DNA from: Candidatus Symbiothrix sp.
GTDB taxonomy: Bacteria > Bacteroidota > Bacteroidia > Bacteroidales > Azobacteroidaceae
Direction of reading: 5' to 3'
Length of the DNA: 50,177 nt
Assembly: GCA_031290435.1 (NCBI GenBank)
Contig: JAITNQ010000089.1
Coordinates: forward strand, 1-50,177
Shown: piece after piece, positions 18,210 to 26,159 of the stretch
How positions within the stretch are numbered: the stretch's first letter is position 1
Layout: each line of letters begins with the position of its first letter
Translations under genes and position numbers: made by a program
Notes under the pieces: generated by a model
Databases searched by the model: none
Seen by the model: only the letters and a program-made list of their open reading frames with translations
Told to the model about the DNA's origin: nothing

Positions 18210-19063
18210 CCTATTTGCTCTAAAATGTTATTAATCAAACTACTTGCTCCTATTCTAAAATATTGCGGACACAGCCATTCTTCTCCCAGAACTTCCTTGA
18301 CTATGGTATAATATTTCACCGCATCTTCGGCTGTGCGGACACCGCCTGAGACTTTTATGCCAATCTTCTTGTTGTGAAGGCCGTGATATTCCTTTATGGC
18401 CCGGCAAATCACATAAACGGCTTCCGGACTGGCGCCGGGATATACTTTTCCGGTAGATGTTTTGATAAAATCAGCGCCTGAATACATGCATAAAATAGCG
18501 GCTGTTTTGATATTGACAGCCGTTTTTAATAGTCCTGTTTCTAAAATTACTTTCAACCGGGCATTGCGACAAGCATGTTTAATTTCTTCTATTTCACAGT
18601 TGAGGTCTTCGTAATTTTTTTCAAAAAATTCGCCGGTATTTAGGACAATATCTATCTCGTCTGCTCCATCTGCCACTGCCATAAATACTTCTGCAATTTT
18701 GATCTCCATAAATGTCTGGGAAGTTGGAAACCCAGCTGCAACCGCCGCAATTTTCACATCCATCGCTGTCAAAGCTTCTTTAACGGTTGCTACAAAATTT
18801 GGAAAAACACAAATCGCAGCCACATTGGCAATATCCGATTTTGAACCATCGAAATCGTTGACCGTTTCTGTGAATTTCCAGATTTTCTCTTTGCTATCAT
18901 CTGTGTTTAAGGATGTTAAATCAATGCAAGAGTGCAAAATCTTCAAGGTATCCGGGGTATGGTTTGCTGGGGATTTTTCAAGAATTGCAGCACTTGCTTT
19001 ATAAACTTCTTCATCCGTTACATCTAATTTAAACTTTTTGAAAACGTCTTCGTATTTACTCAT
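18206..19063 (-). CDS. deoC: Deoxyribose-phosphate aldolase
   Basis: DeoC splits deoxyribose 5-phosphate into glyceraldehyde 3-phosphate and acetaldehyde in deoxynucleoside catabolism. The 285-residue protein shows the Schiff-base lysine in ADFIKTSTGK and the second conserved lysine in KIGIKVSGGVRT, with the earlier DEIDIVLNTGEF segment. It is the longer bacterial form with an N-terminal extension of about 40 residues. It follows the MazG-like gene by two bases and overlaps the VanZ gene by four, so it belongs to the nucleotide-metabolism operon. Confidence 0.95.
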   Translation of the reverse strand: MSKYEDVFKKFKLDVTDEEVYKASAAILEKSPANHTPDTLKILHSCIDLTSLNTDDSKEKIWKFTETVNDFDGSKSDIANVAAICVFPNFVATVKEALTAMDVKIAAVAAGFPTSQTFMEIKIAEVFMAVADGADEIDIVLNTGEFFEKNYEDLNCEIEEIKHACRNARLKVILETGLLKTAVNIKTAAILCMYSGADFIKTSTGKVYPGASPEAVYVICRAIKEYHGLHNKKIGIKVSGGVRTAEDAVKYYTIVKEVLGEEWLCPQYFRIGASSLINNILEQIG

Positions 19064-19065
19064 AT

Positions 19066-19395
19066 TTATTGTAATTTAGGATTTTGTTTATGTCGTTCGC
19101 TATCTCTTAACGTTTTTTTTTGCATATTATTTTGGAATGCTTCGGTTAAATTTACGCCGGTTTGATTGGCCAGACAAAGCAGTATCCATAAAACATCCGC
19201 CATTTCATCGGCTAAATCAGTTTTTAAGTCCGATTTCTTAAAGGATTGTTCGCCATAAGTCCTCGCCATTATCCGAGACAACTCACCTACTTCTTCCATC
19301 AGGAGAACCATATTGGTCAATTCCGAGAAATAACGGACACCATAGGATTGAATCCATTCATCTACCATTTTTTGCGCTTCTTGTATCGTCATCAT
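19066..19395 (-). CDS. MazG-like nucleotide pyrophosphohydrolase
   Basis: The 109-residue protein has the single-domain MazG fold pattern: a helix with EEVGELSRIMAR and a second with DLADEMADVLWILLCLANQ, giving the EExxE and ExxD metal-binding motifs. It probably hydrolyses an unidentified (d)NTP to the monophosphate. It overlaps the dtd stop by four bases and precedes deoC by two, so it is an operon member with a housekeeping nucleotide role. Confidence 0.88.
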   Translation of the reverse strand: MMTIQEAQKMVDEWIQSYGVRYFSELTNMVLLMEEVGELSRIMARTYGEQSFKKSDLKTDLADEMADVLWILLCLANQTGVNLTEAFQNNMQKKTLRDSERHKQNPKLQ

Positions 19396-19844
19396 TCTTT
19401 ATTTTTTGAATCAACAATAATTGTAACAGGTCCATCGTTGCATAAAACGACCTGCATGTCGGCGCCGAATTCGCCTGTTTGAATTTCTTTTCCCAGCGCA
19501 TTAGCCAAATTTTCGCAGAAGCGGTTATACATGGGAAGGGCAAAATCCGGTTTTGCCGCTTTGATATACGAAGGACGATTCCCTTTTTTGGTTGATGCGT
19601 GAAGCGTGAACTGGCTTACACAGAGTATCTCTCCTTCTGTTTCCAAAACGGAACAGTTCATTACTCCGCTTTCGTCGGCAAAGATACGAAGATTTATTGT
19701 TTTTTTCACTAAAAAATCAATGTCATCCTGATTATCTTCCGCTTCTATGCCTAAAAAAATAAGAAGCCCCTCCCCTATCGCCGACTTGGTTCGTCCGTCA
19801 AGCATCACAGACGCATTTTTTACTCTTTGAATTACAATTCGCAT
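19392..19844 (-). CDS. dtd: D-aminoacyl-tRNA deacylase
   Basis: Dtd removes D-amino acids (and glycine mischarged on tRNA-Ala) from tRNA. The 150-residue product begins MRIVIQRVKNASV, has the catalytic SQFTLHA motif and the cross-subunit GP motif in NDGPVTIIVDS near the C-terminus, plus KGNRPSYIKAA. The length is standard. It lies five bases after uvrC and overlaps the MazG-like gene by four. Confidence 0.95.
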   Translation of the reverse strand: MRIVIQRVKNASVMLDGRTKSAIGEGLLIFLGIEAEDNQDDIDFLVKKTINLRIFADESGVMNCSVLETEGEILCVSQFTLHASTKKGNRPSYIKAAKPDFALPMYNRFCENLANALGKEIQTGEFGADMQVVLCNDGPVTIIVDSKNKE

Positions 19845-19849
19845 ATAAT

Positions 19850-21646
19850 TTATTTTTTCAATCCCTTCAATAGTAAATTGGTTTTATTTTCTCCGATTAA
19901 TTCGGCAATTTCCGACTCCGGAACCTCTCGAAGTCGTTTCACACTCTTGTATTTTTTCAGGAGCTTTTCTTTTAGCACAGGCCCTATTCCTTTGATGCTA
20001 TCCAATTCCGAAACGGTTTGTTGCTTGCTTCGTTTATTCCGGTGGAAAGTAATTCCAAAGCGGTGAGCTTCATCCCGCAACTGCTGGATTAATTTCAGGC
20101 TTTCGGAATTTTTATCCAAATACAAGGGGATGGAATCTTCGGGATAATAAATTTCTTCCAGTCGTTTGGCAATGCCTACTATCGGAATCCGTCCGTATAA
20201 ATCCAAATCTCTCAGGGCGTCGGTAGCTGCATGCAACTGTCCTTTCCCTCCATCAATAACAATTAGTTGAGGCAATTCTTGTTCTTCGTCCAACAATCGC
20301 CGGTATCTGCGAAAAATCGTTTCGTACATAGATTGAAAATCATCCGGGCCGGTCACAGTTTTAATATTGAAATGCCGATAGTCTTTTTTGGAAGGCTTTG
20401 CCATCTTAAAAACCACGCAGGCAGAAACCGGATTTGTACCTTGAATATTAGAATTATCAAAACACTCGATATGATTGGGCATTTCTTTTAGATGCAAATC
20501 GTTTTGGAGGGTTTTTAAAATACGTGTTGAGCGTTGAGCAGGATTTAATTTTTCTGCTTGTTTCAACTGGTCAATCTTGTATTGTTGGGCATTTTTTTCG
20601 GAAAGAGTCAATAATTTTTTCTTGTCTCCTTTTTGTGGAACGATAAATTCTACCGCATTAATTTCAATATCCGGGAGAAAGGGCACAATTATTTCTTTAG
20701 CGCCACTTCCGAAACGGTTTCTTAGCTCAATGATTCCCATACCCAGAATCTGTTCTTTGGGTTCATCCAATTGAACGCGGTATTCGATTGTATAACCTTG
20801 CACAATGGCTCCGGAAGAAATATGAAGATAATTTATAAAAACAGATTGTCCGGATTCATCGAAAGAAAACACATCAATATTATTCAGATTGGGATTAACA
20901 ACAATGGATTTGGCCGAATAATTTTCCAATATTTTATATCTTTCTTTCAGGAATGCGGCTTCTTCAAATCGCAATTCTTCAGCCAAACGCAGCATTTCAT
21001 CGTAAATCTGTTTACTGACAAAATGAACATTCCCTTTCAAAATCTCTTCGATTACCTTTATGCCTTTGTTATACGCTTCCTCTGATTGAAGTGCAAGGCA
21101 AGGGCCCAGACATCTTTTCAAATGATATTGCAGACAGAGTCTGAATTTTTTCTTTTCTATATTTTCTTTGGAAAGAACATAATGGCAATTTCGTATCGGA
21201 TAAATAGTAGTCAGCAAACGCAAAAGATATTTGGCATTCAGCACAGAAGTATAAGGTCCGTAATAATGTGATTTGTCGTTTGTTTTCTGTCTGGTCAGAT
21301 AAATCCGGGGAAAAGGTTCATTTCGTACCACTATCCATGGATAAGTCTTATCATCTTTCAGTAAAATATTGTACCGGGGTTTATGCTCTTTTATCAAGTT
21401 ATTCTCCAAAAGGAAAGCATCTTCTTCGGATTCAACAACCAAATAGCGAATATTCCGAATTTTCCTCACCATAATCCGGGTTTTAGGATTATCCTGTATT
21501 TTATTGAAATAAGAAGAAACTCGTTTCTTTAGATTTTTTGCTTTTCCAACATAAATTATCGTATCGTTTTCGTCCAAATACATATAACACCCCGGGGTTT
21601 CCGGGATGGCGGACAAGATAGTCAATATGTTTTTATCAGCTGTCAT
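19850..21646 (-). CDS. uvrC: Excinuclease ABC subunit C
   Basis: UvrC makes both incisions in nucleotide excision repair. The 598-residue protein has the GIY-YIG nuclease domain at the N-terminus (GCYMYLDE and IIYVGKAKNLKKRV), a UVR domain that binds UvrB (about residues 200-240, YDEMLRLAEELRFEEAAFLK), the RNase H-like nuclease domain (IECFDNSNIQGTNPVSACVV) and a C-terminal helix-hairpin-helix pair (IKGIGPVLKEKLLKKYKSVK). It overlaps the apt stop by 11 bases. Confidence 0.96.
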   Translation of the reverse strand: MTADKNILTILSAIPETPGCYMYLDENDTIIYVGKAKNLKKRVSSYFNKIQDNPKTRIMVRKIRNIRYLVVESEEDAFLLENNLIKEHKPRYNILLKDDKTYPWIVVRNEPFPRIYLTRQKTNDKSHYYGPYTSVLNAKYLLRLLTTIYPIRNCHYVLSKENIEKKKFRLCLQYHLKRCLGPCLALQSEEAYNKGIKVIEEILKGNVHFVSKQIYDEMLRLAEELRFEEAAFLKERYKILENYSAKSIVVNPNLNNIDVFSFDESGQSVFINYLHISSGAIVQGYTIEYRVQLDEPKEQILGMGIIELRNRFGSGAKEIIVPFLPDIEINAVEFIVPQKGDKKKLLTLSEKNAQQYKIDQLKQAEKLNPAQRSTRILKTLQNDLHLKEMPNHIECFDNSNIQGTNPVSACVVFKMAKPSKKDYRHFNIKTVTGPDDFQSMYETIFRRYRRLLDEEQELPQLIVIDGGKGQLHAATDALRDLDLYGRIPIVGIAKRLEEIYYPEDSIPLYLDKNSESLKLIQQLRDEAHRFGITFHRNKRSKQQTVSELDSIKGIGPVLKEKLLKKYKSVKRLREVPESEIAELIGENKTNLLLKGLKK

Positions 21647-22166
21647 ATTTGATTAGCGAATCTACCTGCACTTCCGGCGGGAAGACTCCCCTACCCTTCA
21701 AATCTTCCAGTTCAATCAAAAAATTCACATACATTTTTCGAGGGTGAAAATTCCGGACTAAGTTTACAGCAGCGCTCATCGTTCCTCCGGTTGCCAACAA
21801 ATCGTCGTGTAGTAAAACAATATCGTTCGAATCAACAGCATCCCGGTGAATCTGGATAATATCGGTGCCATATTCTTTTTCGTAGGATTCTTCAAAAACC
21901 GCAGCCGGCAATTTTCCGGGTTTACGAATCGGAACAAATCCGGCATTCAGCCGAACAGCCAACAAAGGGCCAAGAATAAAACCGCGCGATTCAATCCCCA
22001 CAACCTTGCTTATGCCTTTGTTTTTATATAACTCATACAATCCATCCGTAAGCTCCCGTAAAATATCCGGGTCTTTAAACATGGTAGTAACATCTTTAAA
22101 TTGTATTCCGGGAATCGGAAAATCCGGAACATTGCGAACAGATTTTTTTATTTTTTCTATGTCCAT
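21636..22166 (-). CDS. apt: Adenine phosphoribosyltransferase
   Basis: Apt salvages adenine to AMP with PRPP. The 176-residue protein has the N-terminal PDFPIPGIQFKDVT signature, the GIESRGFILG loop, and the PRPP-binding motif VLLHDDLLATGGTMSA. Its length is typical. Just upstream lies a 22-bp perfect palindrome that resembles parS. It is the head of the apt-uvrC-dtd-MazG-deoC block. Confidence 0.96.
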   Translation of the reverse strand: MDIEKIKKSVRNVPDFPIPGIQFKDVTTMFKDPDILRELTDGLYELYKNKGISKVVGIESRGFILGPLLAVRLNAGFVPIRKPGKLPAAVFEESYEKEYGTDIIQIHRDAVDSNDIVLLHDDLLATGGTMSAAVNLVRNFHPRKMYVNFLIELEDLKGRGVFPPEVQVDSLIKYDS

Positions 22167-22183
22167 AAAATTATATTTTTACA

Positions 22184-22205
22184 AATTGTTCCACGTGGAA
22201 CAATT
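22184..22205. promoter_or_regulatory. Candidate parS site (22-bp perfect palindrome)
   Basis: The sequence AATTGTTCCACGTGGAACAATT is split here as AATTGTTCCAC and its exact reverse complement. The core TGTTCCACGTGGAACA (22187-22202) differs at one position from the B. subtilis parS site as I remember it (TGTTCCACGTGAAACA). ParB-parS sites usually mark the origin-proximal chromosome. A bidirectional hairpin terminator or an apt operator are alternatives, but the CACGTG-centred core is better explained as parS. Confidence 0.6.
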
Positions 22206-22221
22206 GTTTTTAAGAGCTATC

Positions 22222-22950
22222 TTATAGGCCTACTTTCTTAAAAAACACGGTTCGTCTGGTTTTTGCAACCACCATATATCCTTTTGCCTTTAAATGGGTA
22301 TATATCTGCGTCGCATTATATCCCATAAAATCTTTGTTTTCATATTCTAATTCTTCAATCAAAAAATAATCAGGTGCATATTTTTCAAAATCGAATGTTT
22401 CTAATATGATCCATTCAAAATCCTCAACATCCATTGAGATAAAATCTATATGTTGCCCTTGGGGTAAATATTTCTCCAACAAATCATTAATTGGTTGAAC
22501 TTTGACTCGAATTATTTTTTCAAATTTTATAAAATCATCTCTTTCTTGCGAAAGAGATTTGCTAAATGTATTTCCTGTTGAATACTTTCCATAATAATAA
22601 AATTCCAACTCGCCATAAGCATTAGAAACCCCTGCCTCAATATTGATATCCCGAGACCTTAATCTATTGAATATTTTCATCGCCCCAGGAGTTGCATCTA
22701 TGTTGATACCTCTCCATCCTTTCTCATAAAATAATTGTGTATTAGAAAAAATGATTGGATGATAAGCTCCTATATCTATATAGAAACCTTTATAACTATT
22801 TCCTATATGTTCATAAAAAGTCTCCAGCAATACATCTTCTCCGTCTTCGGAATAATAATGCCTTGAAAATAATTTTTTTACTCTTAGGAAGAGTAAAATT
22901 CTTTTCACTAATTTTCGCGATTTAATAATCAATCTTCTTAAAATCTTCAT
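22222..22950 (-). CDS. FkbM family methyltransferase
   Basis: The 242-residue protein has the FkbM-type SAM-binding pattern: EDVLLETF, then GFYIDIGAYHPIIFSNT (motif I), GINIDATPGAMK (motif II) and DFISMDVEDFEWIILETF, as in sugar or O-methyltransferases of this family. The N-terminal 30 residues are very basic. The acceptor is unknown. The gene is visibly more AT-rich than its neighbours, has its own -7 box and interrupts the otherwise conserved mnmG-apt succession, all of which suggest an acquired gene, possibly from a surface-glycan locus. Confidence 0.85.
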   Translation of the reverse strand: MKILRRLIIKSRKLVKRILLFLRVKKLFSRHYYSEDGEDVLLETFYEHIGNSYKGFYIDIGAYHPIIFSNTQLFYEKGWRGINIDATPGAMKIFNRLRSRDINIEAGVSNAYGELEFYYYGKYSTGNTFSKSLSQERDDFIKFEKIIRVKVQPINDLLEKYLPQGQHIDFISMDVEDFEWIILETFDFEKYAPDYFLIEELEYENKDFMGYNATQIYTHLKAKGYMVVAKTRRTVFFKKVGL

Positions 22951-22988
22951 GTTATTTTAGTTTAATTTTTGTTTTTATAAATATCCCG

Positions 22989-22996
22989 CAAAGATA
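22989..22996 (-). promoter_or_regulatory. -7 box of the FkbM methyltransferase gene
   Basis: TATCTTTG on the minus strand is a perfect TAnnTTTG match, 39 bp before the ATG, in the 89-bp gap after mnmG. It would separate expression of this gene from that of mnmG. Confidence 0.55.
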
Positions 22997-23039
22997 TTCA
23001 AAATTCTCATTTATAATAATTATGTAAAAATCGTTTTCA

Positions 23040-24914
23040 TTACCTTCCTAATAAAACCAACAAAACATTTATATCGTTTGGAGAAACCCCCGGTATCCGA
23101 GATGCTTGCGCAATCGTTTCCGGATTGATTTTTGTCAACTTCTGTCTGGCCTCTGTCGATAAGGATTGAATGGTAGTATAATCAAATTTACTTTGAATCC
23201 GAATATTCTCCAAACGATTGATTTTAGCTGCAATTATTTTTTCCCGTGCAATATAGCCTTCGTATTTCATTAAAATCTCGGCTGCTTCAATTATTTCTTC
23301 TCTCCGATTAGACAAACTGTCTAATTGTTCCTGAAAAGCCGGAATCAGTGCAGCTATATTTTCAATCGTCAATTGTGGCCGAAGAATTAAATCAGCCAGC
23401 TTCACATTGTGCCGAAGAGGAGTCGTCCCAAAGGATGCCAAAGCCGAATTAACAGATGCTGCTTTCACAGAATAATTTTTGGCAAAAGAAACAATCTTTT
23501 CAATTGCACTTTTCTTTTGCTGCAACAATTCATATCGCCGGGAATCTGCCAAACCTAAATTGTATGATTTTTCCGTTAAACGCATATCTGCATCATCCTG
23601 ACGCAACAAGATACGATATTCTGCACGCGAAGTAAACATCCGGTAAGGTTCATCAACGCCTTTTGTTACCAAGTCATCTATCAATACGCCGATATAAGCT
23701 TCGTTTCGCCCTAAAACAAAGTCATTTCCGCCATGTACTTTATTATGCGCATTGATTCCGGCCATTAAACCTTGCGCACCTGCCTCTTCGTATCCGGTAG
23801 TCCCATTGATTTGTCCGGCAAAAAATAAATGCTGAATGCGCTTGGTTTCAAGCGTTGGATGTAACTGCGTCGGCGGGAAAAAATCATATTCAATGGCATA
23901 GCCCGGACGATAAAGCCGGACATCTCGCAAAGCCGGAATTTTCCGCAAGGCTTCCAACTGAACCATGAACGGAAGTGAAGATGAAAATCCATTCAGATAA
24001 TATTCTTGCGTATGCTCGCCTTCCGGCTCTAAAAATAATTGATGCTGCGTTTTGTCGGCAAAAGTTACAATTTTTGTCTCAATACTGGGGCAATACCTCG
24101 GCCCGATACTTTTAATCTGACCATTGTACAAAGGAGAATCAGCCAAACTGTTTTGCAAGACTTCATGCACAAATTCATTGGTGTATAAAGTCCGACAACT
24201 CACTTGAGAAAGCGGACGAGGGGTAAAATCCAAATAAGAAAACTTGTGAAAATCATTCTCTCCTTTTTGTTCTTCCGTCAGAGAGAAATCTACACTTCGG
24301 CCATCAATACGCGGCGGCGTACCGGTTTTCATACGGCCGACTTCAAAACCATGGGCTATCAATTGTTCGGTCAGACCGAAAGAGGCTGGTTCGGAGATAC
24401 GACCACCCGAAATTTGAGTTTTACCAATATGCAAAAGTCCATTCAAAAATGTACCTGCGGTGAGAATTACCGCCCTTGCATGAAATTCAACATCCAAAGC
24501 AGTGATAAGTCCACAAACCGCTCCATCTTTTATAATTAACTGTTTTACAGTATCTTGCCAAATAGACAGATTGGGAATAGCATCCAATGCCTCTCGCCAG
24601 TAAAGAATAAATTTCGTCCTGTCGCTCTGTGCACGCGGACTCCACATAGCAGGGCCTTTGGAACGGTTCAACATCCGAAATTGAATAGCAGATCTATCGC
24701 TAACAATCCCCATCTGACCGCCTAAAGCATCAATTTCACGCACAATCTGACCCTTTGCAATTCCGCCTACAGCCGGATTGCAACTCATCTGCGCAATTTT
24801 GTTCATATCCATTGTTATCAGCAGGGTTTTGGAACCGAGATTTGCCGCCGCTGCCGCTGCATCACAACCGGCATGACCTGCTCCAACAACGATTACATCG
24901 TATTCAAACTTCAT
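23040..24914 (-). CDS. mnmG: tRNA uridine-5-carboxymethylaminomethyl modification enzyme MnmG
   Basis: MnmG is the FAD-dependent partner of MnmE that installs the cmnm5 group on wobble uridine 34 of tRNAs. The 624-residue protein has the FAD-binding motif DVIVVGAGHAGCDAAAAAA at the N-terminus, the family signature MSCNPAVGGIAKGQIVREID, GQINGTTGYEEAGAQGLMAG, and the C-terminal domain with RIPGVSPNDINVLLVLLGR at the very end. The length is standard. Its start overlaps the HEPN gene by 11 bases, so it is co-translated with the upstream toxin-antitoxin-like pair. Confidence 0.97.
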   Translation of the reverse strand: MKFEYDVIVVGAGHAGCDAAAAAANLGSKTLLITMDMNKIAQMSCNPAVGGIAKGQIVREIDALGGQMGIVSDRSAIQFRMLNRSKGPAMWSPRAQSDRTKFILYWREALDAIPNLSIWQDTVKQLIIKDGAVCGLITALDVEFHARAVILTAGTFLNGLLHIGKTQISGGRISEPASFGLTEQLIAHGFEVGRMKTGTPPRIDGRSVDFSLTEEQKGENDFHKFSYLDFTPRPLSQVSCRTLYTNEFVHEVLQNSLADSPLYNGQIKSIGPRYCPSIETKIVTFADKTQHQLFLEPEGEHTQEYYLNGFSSSLPFMVQLEALRKIPALRDVRLYRPGYAIEYDFFPPTQLHPTLETKRIQHLFFAGQINGTTGYEEAGAQGLMAGINAHNKVHGGNDFVLGRNEAYIGVLIDDLVTKGVDEPYRMFTSRAEYRILLRQDDADMRLTEKSYNLGLADSRRYELLQQKKSAIEKIVSFAKNYSVKAASVNSALASFGTTPLRHNVKLADLILRPQLTIENIAALIPAFQEQLDSLSNRREEIIEAAEILMKYEGYIAREKIIAAKINRLENIRIQSKFDYTTIQSLSTEARQKLTKINPETIAQASRIPGVSPNDINVLLVLLGR

Positions 24915-25329
24915 GATCTACGTAAGGAGATGATTCTGTAATGAGTTTTTCGAGTGCATCAATAAATTTATCTGCAGGTTCCACAAAAGACTGCACATCT
25001 GCTTCCTCCATAACCATCCAATCGCTATAATCGCCTGTCTGGCGAAGTTCAAAAAGCTGACTGTAGAATTTTCCTAATTCTTTGCAAATAATCCCTTTGG
25101 AAACAAAATGCAAACTTAATAATCCAATGATTCCTGCGTGAGTATGCGCCGAGTATCCATGCTTCATAAGTAATGCGCTTGCTACATAGTAACAAGCATA
25201 ATACAAGCGATTCGCTGCCGTATTCCAATATCCAAGCGCAATAGTTCCTTTCGCTTCTACCAATGTGTCCTTTGCTTTCTGTAAGCGATGCAGTACAATC
25301 GCTGTTTTTTCTTCTTCACTTAATTTCAT
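24904..25329 (-). CDS. HEPN domain protein, probable toxin of an MNT/HEPN pair
   Basis: The 141-residue all-helical protein carries the HEPN pattern: RLQKAKDTLVEAKGTI in helix 1, then NTAANRLYYACYYVASALL, HTHAGIIGLL and ELRQTGDYSDW. HEPN proteins paired with a small nucleotidyltransferase are often RNases neutralised by the partner. The canonical Rx4-6H catalytic motif is not obvious in this copy, so an inactive or non-nuclease role is possible. The start overlaps the MNT gene by four bases (ATGA) and its end overlaps mnmG by 11. Confidence 0.82.
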   Translation of the reverse strand: MKLSEEEKTAIVLHRLQKAKDTLVEAKGTIALGYWNTAANRLYYACYYVASALLMKHGYSAHTHAGIIGLLSLHFVSKGIICKELGKFYSQLFELRQTGDYSDWMVMEEADVQSFVEPADKFIDALEKLITESSPYVDHEV

Positions 25330-25637
25330 ACTATTTCAATTCCATCATGTTCAACATTTTTGTAAAACAGAGACGGCTTTTGCTTTTCCCAATCTGATTG
25401 AGTGAAAACTTTTGCACTAAAGTATTTACCAAACTTCCAACCCAATTCCGTAAAAGGGTAAGCATAGTTGCCATAATCATCAAATGTACGCTTAGACTTT
25501 TTTAACAAAATAAGCAAGTCCCAATCCGACTCTTCGGTAGCATCGCCACGAGCCTGAGAACCAAACAGGATTAATTTACCATCCGGTAAAATCTCCTGTT
25601 TCAATTGTTTTATTTCTTCCAATATTTGCTGATTCAT
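25326..25637 (-). CDS. Minimal nucleotidyltransferase (MNT), probable antitoxin
   Basis: The 103-residue protein has the nucleotidyltransferase motif GSQARGDATEESDWDLLILL, with the GS and the paired aspartates (DWD) that bind metal and NTP; a third acidic position is less clear. In known MntA-HepT systems the MNT adenylylates the HEPN toxin. The four-base overlap with the downstream HEPN gene strongly supports a functional pair. It lies six bases after ybeY. Confidence 0.85.
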   Translation of the reverse strand: MNQQILEEIKQLKQEILPDGKLILFGSQARGDATEESDWDLLILLKKSKRTFDDYGNYAYPFTELGWKFGKYFSAKVFTQSDWEKQKPSLFYKNVEHDGIEIV

Positions 25638-25643
25638 AGATCT

Positions 25644-26063
25644 TTATTTTGATAAATCGGCCAAAGCCTTATTTTCCATTTCTCGCATCAATTGCTCCTC
25701 TTCAGGCGTTTTGTCTTTGAAACCGCAAAGATGCAATACACCGTGAATCATTACACGATGTAACTCTTCGTCATAATTCGTTTTGAATTTTTCTGAATTT
25801 GTACGGACAGTATCCAAAGAAATAAACAAATCACCGGAAACAATTTCACCTTCCGTGTAATCGAAAGTGATAATATCCGTGTAATAATCATGCTGCAAAT
25901 ACTGCCTGTTTATGCGCAATATTTCTGCATCCGAACAAAAAATATACGTTATATTCCCTGTTCGTTTATCATGTGATGCTATCACGGATTTTATCCAAGC
26001 GCTTGTTTTCCTGCGTTTAATTTTCGGAAAAGAAACCGTATCCGCTTCATAAAAAAATGACAT
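25644..26063 (-). CDS. ybeY: Endoribonuclease YbeY (16S rRNA maturation)
   Basis: YbeY is a zinc-dependent endoribonuclease involved in 16S rRNA 3'-end maturation and ribosome quality control. The 139-residue protein has DIITFDYTEGEIVSGDLFIS and the metal motif region HGVLHLCGFKDKTPEEEQLM. The usual third histidine (HxxxHxxxxxH) is Asp here, a variant that I believe is common in Bacteroidota. It heads the minus-strand run, with its own -7 box 21-28 bp upstream. Confidence 0.93.
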   Translation of the reverse strand: MSFFYEADTVSFPKIKRRKTSAWIKSVIASHDKRTGNITYIFCSDAEILRINRQYLQHDYYTDIITFDYTEGEIVSGDLFISLDTVRTNSEKFKTNYDEELHRVMIHGVLHLCGFKDKTPEEEQLMREMENKALADLSK

Positions 26064-26083
26064 CGCCTTTGTGTTACAAAAAA

Positions 26084-26091
26084 CAAAGGTA
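26084..26091 (-). promoter_or_regulatory. -7 box of the ybeY-MNT-HEPN-mnmG run
   Basis: TACCTTTG on the minus strand is a perfect TAnnTTTG match 21 bp before the ybeY ATG. It is back to back with the promoter of the TPR gene at 26115-26122. Confidence 0.55.
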
Positions 26092-26114
26092 CAATATTTT
26101 TACAAAAAAAACAG

Positions 26115-26122
26115 TATATTTG
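26115..26122 (+). promoter_or_regulatory. -7 box of the TPR protein gene
   Basis: TATATTTG is a perfect TAnnTTTG match, 38 bp before the ATG at 26160. Confidence 0.5.
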
Positions 26123-26159
26123 CAGTCAAATCTGATAAACTTCATTTACAATTTTTTAT

